From: Salvelinus alpinus
Taxonomy: Eukaryota > Chordata > Actinopteri > Salmoniformes > Salmonidae
DNA length: 64,000 nt
Direction: 5' to 3'
NCBI RefSeq assembly: GCF_045679555.1
Contig: NC_092094.1
Location: 19,615,905 to 19,679,904 of the forward strand
The notes under the pieces: generated by a model
Seen by the model: the letters and a program-made list of their open reading frames with translations, nothing else
What the model was told of the DNA's origin: nothing
Databases searched by the model: none
Made by a program: the position numbers and the translations under genes
In this document: positions 1-11,500 of the stretch, one piece after another
How positions within the stretch are numbered: position 1 is the first letter of the stretch
How the letters are laid out: each line of letters starts with the position of its first letter

Positions 1-329
1 CCAATCTAGACATTTTACTAGTGCAGACAAACTGGATGACAGCAGAGTAGAGGCATACAGACTTCCATGTCTTGTGCAGTCAACACAATCAGAGACAACA
101 AAGCTGCATAATAGTATCACAACCTCACAGACCATTTACAACTACACTGTCCTTCATACATGGACAGCGCAAGTGAACACCCTACCTCCGAGAAGACCTC
201 ATCTAGCTAATACTAAAAATGAAAATTCCCTAGTAAGTAAAACGGCAATACATCCTTGTACAGAATCGTGGGACAACTTTTGTCTCACAGCTAGTATTTT
301 CCTATATTCATCCCTCCTTGAGCACATTT

Positions 330-1862
330 CCTTTTAATGCCATAGATGTCTATCAATGAGGGCACTACGTTGCCAGTTCTATGCTGTCTAACACGTATCC
401 AATAGAAGCACAGGGCTCAGGTTGTCTAGACTCACCTGTGGCAGGAAGGCATGCAATCTATACAGCTGGTAAGACGAGATCATATATAAAAGAGCCCTTT
501 TCTGTCGACCTCAGACATATGCCCAATCATTCACCACACCCCCGAGTGACACAAGTAACCTTACAATCAAAGGTCTCATGGAAGGGAAAAGTATACATAG
601 TCATGAGCTTTTGTAGCAAAGTAGTATAAGGCCATGTGTGTGCTGGGGTCTGAGTGAGTGAATGACTGAGTAGAGGGACTTAGTGGATGCCAGAGGACTG
701 GCTATGAGGTAGATTCATTTGTTGTCATCGCTATACCTGTGGGGTTCACAGGTGCAACATGGATTTAAGATGGGGAAGACTTCAATTCACACAGATAAAT
801 TGTTGATAGATGCATCACTCGCCGATGCATGGTGGCAATGACAAAAGCTACAATATTAAAATGAAAAATAAAACCCAAACAGAAATCAAATGGGTTGACA
901 GTAAGCAAGACCGCCATTGTCACAAAGAGGACCAAAAATAACACAGAATCTTGCAAAAACAATATTGGTTTATCAGTTGTCACAAAATTAGGTTAATTAA
1001 TTTGTCACTATTCCAGTCATGTTTTCTTGTGGTGCTTCTCCTTCAAATAATTCATTAAAATACCCGTATAGAACTGTACACCCTGAGGACATATTAAGTT
1101 CATTGAATTGGGGAGGAGGAAGCACTGACGTAAAGAAATAATCACGCATGGGTGTGATTGTGGACAATCTTTACCGTTCCAAGTAAAATAAACACCACAA
1201 ATAAATGAGCTACAATTGGATTACCATTTTAGGTGACATTTTTCAACAAAATGTATGGAATGCAATACATGACATTGAAACAAATAAAAAATAATTGGGC
1301 TGGAAGGGTGACAACATGAATATAGAAAAACAAATACATCAATTGTTGATTCTAACTTGTTCACTTTGTGTGTATGTGCATATGCCAACCAGCTGAGCAC
1401 ATGGAAGTGTGGTGAACCAACCCACAAAAGACCCCAGTTTTTCTGACAGAGGACACCTACAGTGAAGAGTTATACTTAATATATATTCATATATACACAC
1501 ACGGTAACAAGCACCAACAAAGAATCCAAGGCCACTAAATTCCAGTAGTTGTAGACTATCCCTAGTGCATAGCAGAGAAGGCTCTCTGCAGGTCTGAAAT
1601 AAAATACATTCTCATAGTGAAGGCAGTTTTGAAGGATGCATAAAATTACACCGGAACAGCAAAAAAAAAGCTGTGTTTTAGTCGAGGTGGAAATGGACAA
1701 AAAACTCCCCTTCTCAGAACGTTTTCCTTTTTTCCGACAGGCAATCCTCCATCATCTTCTGTCCCTTCACATGGCGGGGCTCCTGTGCTGTTCATCTATC
1801 TACATATATTGAACTCATTCACACATACATTCAACATGAAGGAAACAAAGGCAACTGCAAGG

Positions 1863-1900
<38 letters not shown>

Positions 1901-2706
1901 TGTCGACAGGGTTCTGATGACGGCTTCTCTACAGTCTCAAAGGACCTCCTTTTCTACACCTGAGTCTAAAAACATTTGGAGACGAAAAGGAAAAAACACA
2001 AAGAAACACCAGTGCTCTCCTCTTACCAGACCAGCTCCTTTTGTCCATAGAGAGGCTCTAAGACCAGACTTGAGGTCCATAGAGAGCTATAGACAAGAGG
2101 GAGAGCCTTCTCCAGACAAATCCAGTGTGAGAGAAAATAATTTAAAAAGGTCAAACAGAGCACCACAATCAGACCATATCAATAGACCACTTAAAGCCTG
2201 TGTTTACACAGGCAGACAAATTCTGAGTCCAACCAGCCTGCAGACAGAGAAGCAGGGTCTCCAGATGTTCTTGCTGGCCAGGCCTAGAGGGAGGGACCAG
2301 CTGTAGAGTCTGAACTTGACTGGGAGTCCACAGGCATGAAGACAGACAGGGCCATGTCTCTGCAGAGGCAGTCTCAGTGAGGGTTCCACACAAAGCAGAC
2401 AGACATCCCCAGGGGCAAAGAACTCATTCTCTAAAGAGATTCTCAAATAAATGTGTCTCCATTGCCTGCATCACTCTGCACATGTCTTGTCTGATGCAAT
2501 GGGAGCCCTACTTACTGGTGCCCTCGAACACAGACAGAGGACAGACTCCATTTTGAACCGCTCCGCAGCAGAGAACATCATGGTTCCGACAGCAGTCACA
2601 TTTAAAGTCTTAAGACAGGAGATACACAGGCAAGCACACAGGTTGTCGTCATGAATGATATGCAGGCACCAATTTGTGTAAAGGTTTTGTTGCATTTGTC
2701 CTTTAC
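330..2706 (-). other. Candidate cecr2 terminal 3' UTR exon and downstream flank
   Basis: At 2707-2735 (minus strand) there is a long pyrimidine run ending CCACAATTCAG, the best 3' splice acceptor downstream of the exon 18 donor. From 2706 down I see no conserved coding. The first clear poly(A)-like signal on the minus strand is ATTAAA near 330-336, so the extent is a guess. A TG microsatellite (1865-1899) lies inside. The first ~300 bases show nothing I recognise. Confidence 0.35.
1865..1899. repeat. TG microsatellite
   Basis: About 17 uninterrupted TG dinucleotides, with no other feature around it. Confidence 0.9.
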
Positions 2707-3214
2707 CTGAATTGTGGAGAAAAGGAAGGAAACAAGAATATCAATCATTGAAACTAGGACTGTGGCGGTCATGACATTTTGTCAGCCGGTGATTTTCACG
2801 CAAATAACTGCCGGTCTCATAGTAATTGACCGTTAATTAACAAACACATTGAGTATCTCCTGGCTTCCACACAGTCTGATGTGGACCTTTCGAACATCTA
2901 CATTTTAAAAAATCTAACAAATCTATTTAATACAGCCTACACCATCACAATAAATCCATTATTTATTTTAGACAGGTCTAAAGAAACATGATACGAAGAA
3001 AATGTAGTCTATTTCAAAAGAACAGAACAGCATACTGAGTTGTCCTTATGTTAGGCCCTGATACGGCTGTGGGCTACACTAGTTCATTTAGCAGACAATA
3101 TTTGCTTAGAATTCCGTGGCATTATTTTATAGTATGAAGAATACAATAGAAAGGATATTTCCTCCAAACGATTTGAGGGAGGGCGCAGTTTACAATTGGC
3201 TCATTCATCCCCCT

Positions 3215-3330
3215 CCTCTCCCCTGTAACTATTCCCCAGGTCGTTGCTGCAAATGAGAACGTGTTCTCAGTCAACTTACCTGGTAAAATAACGGAAAAAA
3301 ATAAAAATAAAAATAAAAAATATGCGGCTA
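3215..3330 (+). repeat. SINE 3' end fragment inside the hAT element
   Basis: The stretch TTGCTGCAAATGAGAACGTG, TTCTCAGTCAACTTACCTGG, TAAAATAA followed by an A-rich (AAAAT)n tail is typical of a salmonid SINE 3' end. The tRNA-like head is missing. Confidence 0.55.
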
Positions 3331-4352
3331 TTCTGTGTTGAGCGGTTAACAAAGAAACAGGTGCTCCTATATGCTTAATTTAGAGTTATTTATGCAACTT
3401 TAGTTGTGATACGAACATTGGGCAAAATGTTTTGATTTTTAATACATTCTAAGGCTGCATGATGCGACTAATGATGATCTGAAAAAAGTTGCATGAAAGG
3501 CATGAGCTCTGCTTAGTTTTTTTGCACAGGCTGTATACATTTCATCAGTCTCTCGTTCACAATTTGACAAGCACTTGATAATGCCTCGAATTTTCTGGAT
3601 GCATCCCCTTTGTGTGACCGTAATGCCCTCTAAAAGAATCCATGCCTTTTATGGCCAGTGGCCGTTGTGTCCTTGGGCGGAATATAATAATTATAATTCC
3701 CTTCTCTAGGCTGCGTGCTCCGAAGCACCTCTTACTCACCTCAAATCTTATTAGCCAATGCCCGTCACGTGATCGGGTCCTTCTCACAGCATCACAGGTC
3801 CTTCTCACAGTCTACAAGTGAAGACACACATCGGGGACGCAACTGCACGTGTTCTTATCAAATGCCGAGGCGCATATTGAAGACGTTGGAAGAACTGTCC
3901 ATATTTACTTTTTGTCAGCCAACAAGATGAGTAGGCCTAACGAACAGCAAAAGCATTAGCCTATGTCAATCTACTATCCCCCATAGTACAAAAGTTGACC
4001 TATTCTATTGATCAATTTGTCCTTCTGTGCGAGAAATAAATATTCCAAACATACCCCTCGTCTGTCCCAGGCTGCGATAGATCCTAAATGAATACATCTT
4101 CCCCAAACTTGAAACTCATGTGCTGCGTATGTATGCCAGGTAGGGTTTACACCCGTTGTAAATAGGATTAATGTGCTTAAGTGGCCAAATAACATCTTTA
4201 AAATTAAGTTGTGATACAAACCGTATCAAAACATATAGGCCTATGGGCTAGGTTACATGAGGTGTGTGACTATGATTTGAAAAAGTTGAGAGAAAAAAAG
4301 GCAGGAGCTGTGTCTTGCCTTACTGCACACAAGCTGGGCATCATTCAGGTAG

Positions 4353-4714
4353 GCTACCGCACGGCAAGCGGTACCGGAGTGCTAGGACCAAAAGCCCCCC
4401 CCCATTTTTTGTACACTGCTGCTACTCGCTGTTAATTATCTATGCATAGTCACTTCACCCCCACCTACATGTACAGATTACCTCAACTAACCTGTACCCC
4501 CGCACACTGACTTGGTACCGGTGCCCCCTGTATATAGCCTCGATGTTGTTATTCTTATTGTGTTACTTTTTATTTTAGCCTACTTGGTAAATATTTTCTT
4601 AACCAACAGTGCAGTTCAAGAAGAGTTAAGGGCTTGTAAGTAAGCATTTCACGGTAAAGTCTACACTTGTTGTATTCGGCGCATGTGACAAATAAAGTTT
4701 GATTTGATTTTGAT
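4353..4714 (+). mobile_element. LINE 3' end fragment
   Basis: From TACCGCACGGCAAGCGGTAC to GACAAATAAAGTTTGATTTG this matches, almost base for base, the 3' end of the longer LINE piece at 54.2-54.9 kb, including CTGTATATAGCCTCG and GGGCTTGTAAGTAAGCATTT. It is a 5'-truncated non-LTR copy, with only the end of the coding region and the 3' UTR. Confidence 0.75.
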
Positions 4715-5344
4715 ATCGATTCACAAGTGATAATATATCATTCACAACCGATAGGCTAATAGTCACCCATCAGATTGTTCTTGAATTAATCTTGTCTTTA
4801 CATATACTAAATAATATGTGAGAAATTTGTTTTGATTTAAAATTGACCATTATCATGCACCTGTTTCGAAACAGGGGCAGGGGTTCATTTTCTTGCTAGG
4901 TAGGCTATACTCTTGTTGTAAAGCGAAACAATGTGCTTAATATTAGGAAAGTTGAGAAAATATAGTAGGCCTAGCCTATAGAAAGCTGATGGGATCCTCC
5001 TCTTCTTAATAGAGGCCACCAAAACTATGTTCTCACACAATTGCATAGCCTATAGAAATGTTGCGCAACATGAGCTCATGGGCTCATGAATTGTTTGATT
5101 TTCAAATACATTTGCATTGATGTCAGAGTGATTAGAGGGACAATAGAGTGCTGAGTACCAGGCAGTTAGCAAGTTTGGTAGGCTACTAATGACCATCAGC
5201 AGCATCAGAGCTTGGAGAAGCCTGGTTACGGTGACTAAACAGTTACGTGGAATTTAACTGAGGTCATGACTCGTGACCGCCGATTTATCAGTAATACGGT
5301 CACCGTAACAGCCCTAACTGAAACATGACGTGATTTATTGAAAT

Positions 5345-5485
5345 ATTGATTGGTGAAATCTGTTATGAATGTATTGTAATGTTTTTAAAATGTACAACTG
5401 CCTTAATTTTGCTGGAACCCAGGAAGAGTAGCTCCTGTCTTGTCAGCAGCTAATGGGGATCCATAATAAATACAAAATATACCCT
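5345..5485 (+). repeat. Interspersed repeat tail (GGGATCCATAATAAATAC end)
   Basis: The block CAGGAAGAGTAGCTCCTGTC to AATGGGGATCCATAATAAAT looks like the 3' tail of a common salmonid SINE/LINE family. It ends just before cecr2 exon 18. A related tail, inverted, is at 38.4 kb. Confidence 0.45.
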
Positions 5486-5519
5486 TAAATAGTCACTTAC
5501 CCTGCTTCCACAGAGTTGC

Positions 5520-5568
5520 TCAAACTCCCTGTTTACTGCTGGGACCACTGGGAGACATCATCTGCTGC
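5520..5568 (-). CDS. cecr2: cecr2 coding exon 18, proposed C-terminus
   Basis: Behind acceptor CATCTTGTAG the frame left by exon 17 continues as [16 protein letters not shown] and stops at TGA (5520-5522). The exon then runs 18 more bases to a strong donor, GCAGG|GTAAGTGACT, so the 3' UTR would hold an intron. A stop within 50 bases of the last junction would not trigger nonsense-mediated decay. The call rests on phase and splice signals only; the peptide has no homology that I recognise. Confidence 0.55.
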
Positions 5569-8500
5569 CTACAAGATGACATAAGATAAAACACCAATAA
5601 CCTATTTTCAACCATATTTTTAGCACGGAGTCCAATTGAGATCGAGGTCTCTTATGCAAAAAAGCCCTGCAAGGGAATGAACAGTTAGAATCTTTAGCGT
5701 AGCTCTTTCTTACCCTGGGTGAAGGAAGTGTTCAGGCCCCAGGCCTCTCTGCTGGACCGTCATGCCTTGGAAGTGGCCTTCAGTCTGGGGGTGTCTGTAA
5801 ATGGCCATGCGGGTCTGTCCCGGGTGAAAGGGTAGGTGCTGGGGCCGCTGCAGGGCCTCCATGAGGTGGGGGTGGGGTCTCTGGGGAGTGTAGTGTCCAC
5901 TAGGATAGCCAGGCTGGCTAGGGTATGGAGGCCGAGAAATCATGTGGGGGGGTGGGGCTCCACCCTGCTGCATCCCAGGATGCACTGCTCGGGGGTCGTA
6001 CAGGAAGTTGGCCACTTGAGGCAGGGGCTGGGAACTCCAGCGGCGTGCGGCAGCGTTGTGGCTGTCCAGGTCCAGGATCTCTTTCGGGCTCTCTGGCCGC
6101 TCTGAGCTCTCCTCCACCCGAGCATGCTGAGGCTTCATTGGGCTGCCAGCCTCCCTGCTCTCCTTCCCCGCAGAGCCTCCATGGAGGCCCTCGGGCAGGA
6201 GACTTGGGGACATCAGGCTGACCCCGGAGCCCTCAGAGCCCAGGGGGGAGCCGATGCTGCTGCCCTCCTTCAGGCACCCATTGACCTTGGCACTGGCTGC
6301 AGGCAGGTAGGTGTTGGAGGGCATGGGGTGGCGAGGCTGGTATTGCTGCTGCCTATGCCACTCCTCAGGTGGGTAGCCCCCCCGGCTGTTGCCCTGGGGC
6401 TGGGGGTATAAGTGTTGCTGCTGGTACTGGGGGTACATATTGGTGTGGCCCTGGAGATGCTGCTGCTGGGCCATGTGGTATGGATAGGCAGCTCCTTGCT
6501 GGTGGTAGGTGGGGTAGCCGGCAGGGTTATGGTTTGGGTTCATGGTCTGGGGCATAGCTTGGTTTGGGTAAGGCTGCCGATTTGAAGGGGGCATGGGCCT
6601 GCCCATAGGTTGACCATAGTGTGGATGTGTTGGGCTGCCCATGGCTCCAGCAACCCGGCCCGGAGAGTGGGGAGGCATGGCTGGGATGTGACCAGGTGCT
6701 GGTCCCCTTGGCCCCAGGCTGCCCTGGTTACCCAACTGTGTCTGTTTCACCTTGGGACTGAACGACTGTTGTTTATAGATGCTGTTGGGAGGTCCAGACT
6801 TCATCATCATGCTGGGGTTACCAGAGCTGCCTCCAGAATCCCTTCTGCTAGTGGGCTCGCTGGGCCTCTGGTCTCCATGGTCGGCTGGGCTGGGCTGGGG
6901 AGGCAGCTGGGCCACAGGGTGGCTGGGAGGCAGGGAGGTGAAAGGGGCTGGCTGTGGTGGACCAGGGCCAGGCTGGGCCCCCTGGGGGGCGCATTTTGGC
7001 ATTCCATGCATGGGGCTTGGCTGTGGACCACGTTGAAGGGGATTCTGAGCCACATGTGGAGGTGTGTTCTGAGGGTTTTGGGATCCTTGCTGTGGGGCTT
7101 TCTGACTGATATGTTGAAGGATGTTTTGTTGCTGTGCATTCTGGATCATGTGTTGATGGGCGTTCTTAGGGTGAGGGGCATTCTCTGGGATTTGCTGAGT
7201 GGGGATCTGGGTTATATGCTGTGGAGCATTCTGGGAGTGCGGAGAGTTCTGGGAGTGAGGTGAATTGTGGGGGTGTGGAGGAGGAACAATGGAAGGGTTG
7301 TTCTGTTGAGTGGGAGTCTGGCAGACAGACTGTACTCTTCTCTCCCCCTCCTGGTTGTCGGTTGTCTCTGAGCTCTGTGGGTGTCCCGGCCCAGACGCAG
7401 CCTGCTCCCCGGTCCCGCTACCCCTCTCCTGTGATCTGCCCAAGTTTGGAGCCGAGGGGCTCTGCATGCCCCCAGTGGGGCGACTGGGAGGCTCTGTGGG
7501 ACGATCATGTTCAGACTGGAAGGGGGTTATCCGCGTTCCTGCATGGTTGTTGTTGGTTGTTTTGTGATCTGATGTGAACTCTGTTAGGACAGAGAATATA
7601 GAGGAAGGATGTTACAGTGAACACAAAGGATCCATTTGTAGAACATCTGAGTTTATGCCTCTACAGACGGAGAACATGTCCTATTACTTTTCAAGACACA
7701 GACTCCAAATTAACACCATCTTTGATTATTTTTGTTCGAGAAATGTTTAGGGGTTGTCCTTTATATAAAACATCTTCTTGCTAGTGTAGCTGCAGTGTGA
7801 TGACATGTCATCTCAGTTCCACCCTCAAAGCAAGCCGCGAGACTTCATTGAAGTGATGAATATTTAATTAGTCACTTACTGTGAAAAATGATTACCATCA
7901 CATTGCAAAGAGATGAGGGGAGAGGGTTTGCTTATGAAATATAGTCAGAACTTCAGACAACTCTGAATATTATTTTTTTTTGAGGTAAACGAGGATCCAA
8001 GTTGATTTTCATAAAGCTTAGAGGGAGAGTTGTAAAGCAAAGAAGATCATTCCTACCTTTGGGCTGCATGTCTGCGTGATGGGCAGGCTGGCTATCTGGG
8101 CCATCGTCTCTGGCAGGACGCAGCAGCTGAATTTCAGGGGGAGGTGGGTGCTGCGAGGGCTGAGCTTGAGTTGGTGCGCTGCCAACTCCCTGTGGGGGCT
8201 GCTGCTGAAGGTTGCCCATGAGCTGGCGTGAGGAGCCAGCAGGGAGTCCGGTAGAGGAGGCAGACAGCTGCTGCAGGGCAATCATCTCTGGGCTCTCCAG
8301 CATGGAGGCCAGACGCTGCCGTGAGTCCTGATGAGGCATGGGAGGGCGCAGGGCCATGGGCCCCGGGGAGGTGCTGATGCCACAGGGCATCCTGTACTGG
8401 CTATTCGGGGGTGGGGGGTACCCTCCAGGGCCACCAGGCTGCTCTGGCCAGGGTTTGGGGCCCATGGGACGTGGACCCCCATGGAAATAGGGGTGCTGCT

Positions 8501-11500
8501 GGTGGTTAGCCATATTCTGCTCCTGCATCCCAGGTCCACTGGGCCTCTGCTGGCCTTGGTGGTTCATCCCTGACCACATGCTAGGAGGCACGCCCATGCC
8601 TGGAAGGAAGGCAGGGTAGTTGTGTTGTGGTGGGACGTCAGGCCCGGGGTAACGGTTCCCTCCGGGGTGCATGGGGTGGCCGTCGGTGTGCTGGCGGGAC
8701 GAGTACATGTTGCCTTCGGGCGTGGGGGTGCAGAGGCCCCCAGACTGGAGGGCCACAGGGCGGGGGCCCAGTGAGGGGCCGTGGGTGGGACCCATGTAGG
8801 GGTGCTGCTGCTGGTGGTGCTGGGGACGGAGAGGCCGGCCATCAGGCCCCACCTGGTATCTAGGGCCAATGTGGTGACCATCCCTCAGGTGTGGCTGGAA
8901 TACAAGGACGTCTATCAGTATGTCTGCATAGCAGCAAATATAACCAACCAACGGTGACAGAGCAGGAACACACAAAAGATTGTTCAGCTAGAGCACACTG
9001 TGTGAGCAGAGCAGATAACAAGATAGTTCCTCATCAAATATGTGAAAACTCCATGGGATCGTTTTCTTAGCTGATCTCACCTGCATGTTGTAATGTTGAG
9101 GCATGTGGTGAGCATTGGGGTCTCCAGGCCGGGGCATGTGTCCCTGTCCAGGGTGAGGGTAGGCGTAGCGGGGGTCCATGGCCATCCTCTGACCATACAT
9201 GTGTGGACCGTGGGGACCAGGTGGGTGCTGAAGCTGCTGCAGAATGGATGACAGTTCACTATCTCATGTCTAAAATGTCACGCATTTATCTGTCCTTATC
9301 TAAAACTACTCTTTTAACTGTTTTTCTCTTTATTAACTCCTACTGAAGTACTAAAGCAATATCTCCTATGTGAAATATTGTTTTGACATGCATGGCCTCC
9401 CTTTAAGCCTAAACAAGAACTACATATCAAATAAGCGTTCCTAGCTACCTGCTGTGCTCGGTGGTATAGATTCCCAGGGTGGAGTTGTCCATGGGGCATG
9501 CTGTGGGGGTGTGGGTGTCTGTTGGCCCAGTGGGTGGGAGGGGGAGGCTGGGACACCTTGTTCCCCTCCTCCATGGCGGTGCTGCCCTTGCCCCCTGGAT
9601 GTGTCCGTTTGCGCGAGGCATGCTCAGTGGCTCGGCCCAAGCGCTCTGGCCCCGCCTGTTTGGGGCCTTTGCTCCGCCTCTTCTCCTTGCGGTCTCTCTC
9701 ACGGTCCTCACCACACACGTGGAACTCTTCGTCCGTGTCACCGTCCTCCGACGGCAAGTGCTTGAGCAGGGCTCGGCTGAAACAGCGCTCCAGGGACTCC
9801 GCCATGATGCTGTACTCTGCCGAAAAACACAGACAGGCACACAGGGCTCATTCATCTGGCCAGTTAAACACAGATAGACACAAATATCAGAGTATCATCT
9901 GAACGCCATTGCATAGACACACCCCAGCGTTGGCCGGCAGGCTGACCAGCCCAGAGGGCCGTAGCGTGGTTGACCCCTGGGGAGAGCATTCAGACAGATG
10001 GATGACTCCAGACAGGGGGCTTAGCTAGGAGCTGGAATGTCTCTCTGGCAGGCAGGCAGGGCCTGGTGCACTGGAGCACAGCTCAATCACTTCCCATTCA
10101 TCACTGTCAAATCTGTCAGGGCCAGAGCCACATTACAGCCCAGCTCTCCCCCAAAATTCTCTCCTCCTCCACTTAATCAAATTGATCTATTTCACATTCA
10201 TAATTGAAGTCCAAAGTCAATCCCAAAAAACGTTTTTCAAGTGCTAGAGGCATTTGAGGGACAACATGCATGAGGTTAAGCTCAAAATGAAGTGTGTGTA
10301 TTTACCACTGTCTTCCCCATTGTACTCAATGCAATTCTCAAACATGAGCTTCACGTCGGACACAAACTCCTCCTTGGCTATGTACTCCCCTTCATTCAGC
10401 TTCCTCTCGATGGTGGACAGGTCCATCGGAGTCTGAGGAGAAATCAGGGCTAACGTAAATTGCTACTTGTGGAATGGATGACATCAAATTAAAATGTGAA
10501 AAAACTCATAACCGAGGCATCTAACCTTCATTTGACAAAGTTTGGACCCGTCTTTTTGACTGTGAGTTCGCTCACCTGAATGATCTCATTATAGTTGGGG
10601 GCATAGGATTCATCCACAGGCTCCAAGAAGGGCCAGGAGTCTTTGTGGGCTTTCAGGGCCTCCAACACTGTGGAGAACAGTTGTAGTCAGAACAGAGGCA
10701 CCATCCTGGCTAAGTGTCCAGAAGAGTCTGCAGCAGGTCAATATGCTTTACACATACAGATATGATACAATGATGATTGCATAGATGACAGGGCATATTC
10801 TTTTACTTTACCTTTGTACAACGCCGTATAATCATCATCAATTTCATAGCTGCAATAAAAGATTTAACATTTTCAAAACAAATCCACACAGGTTACTCTC
10901 CATAAATGACCAGTACTCTAGTGTTGAGTGGTAGTGTGCTCTTACAACGCTTTCGTCCTGCGGGCGCGTTGGATGGGTGAGTGGGGTTCCAGGTGCAGCA
11001 GTTCGGGGGGCAGGTCCTTCCCCTGGGATATCAACCAGGCCTTCTCCTCACGCAGCTTCCGCCGCCGCGCTCGCTCTGGGGGACACAGCAGAACACGGGA
11101 ACCACAATGAATTACACACAACACCATGAGGAATAGTGCGCCAACGCTAGTGGTACTTCCTAGCCTCCTTAGAGTTTCAAGGGCACTTGTTGCCCATCCG
11201 GCCATCTGCTGGTTCGCAGAGTCCATAAAAACCAGGCATAACATCACGAGAGACTGAAGGAGTTCAGAGAAGAGTGTATCATCAACCATCTTCTTGCAGG
11301 CATAGCTGATAAAAAGATGAGACAGAGGAGCACATATCGCTTTATCTTTCAACATGAAAGGCCGTCCCCTGCTGTGCGGATTAAAAGATGGAGGGTTGAG
11401 GCTCCGATCCACCCGAGACCAGGCAGCCCAGCCGGTCCTGCTGTTCATCTATAATACATTCATGAGGGTCGTTCAGCAGTTAATTAACCGTTGACAGATG

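Larger units (their letters stand above)
2755..5316. mobile_element. Non-autonomous hAT-type DNA transposon
   Basis: The ends are inverted: TAGGACTGTGGCGGTCA on the left and, read from the right, TAGGGCTGTTACGGTGA. Flanks carry an 8-bp duplication, ATTGAAAC (2747-2754) and ACTGAAAC (5317-5324), with one mismatch. Eight bases is the hAT-type target-site length. No transposase is visible. The element sits in the proposed cecr2 3' UTR intron and contains a SINE tail and a LINE 3' fragment. Confidence 0.75.

Noticed and set aside
1785..2306. 173-codon plus-strand frame with poly Cys-Val
   Set aside because: It reads through the TG microsatellite; the rest has no homology.
6610..7263. 217-codon plus-strand open frame
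   Set aside because: It is antisense to cecr2 exon 17; the Pro/Gln-rich coding strand is poor in stops when read backwards. No homology.
8331..8863. Plus-strand open frames over cecr2 exon 16
   Set aside because: Shadows of the GC-rich Pro-coding exon on the other strand.
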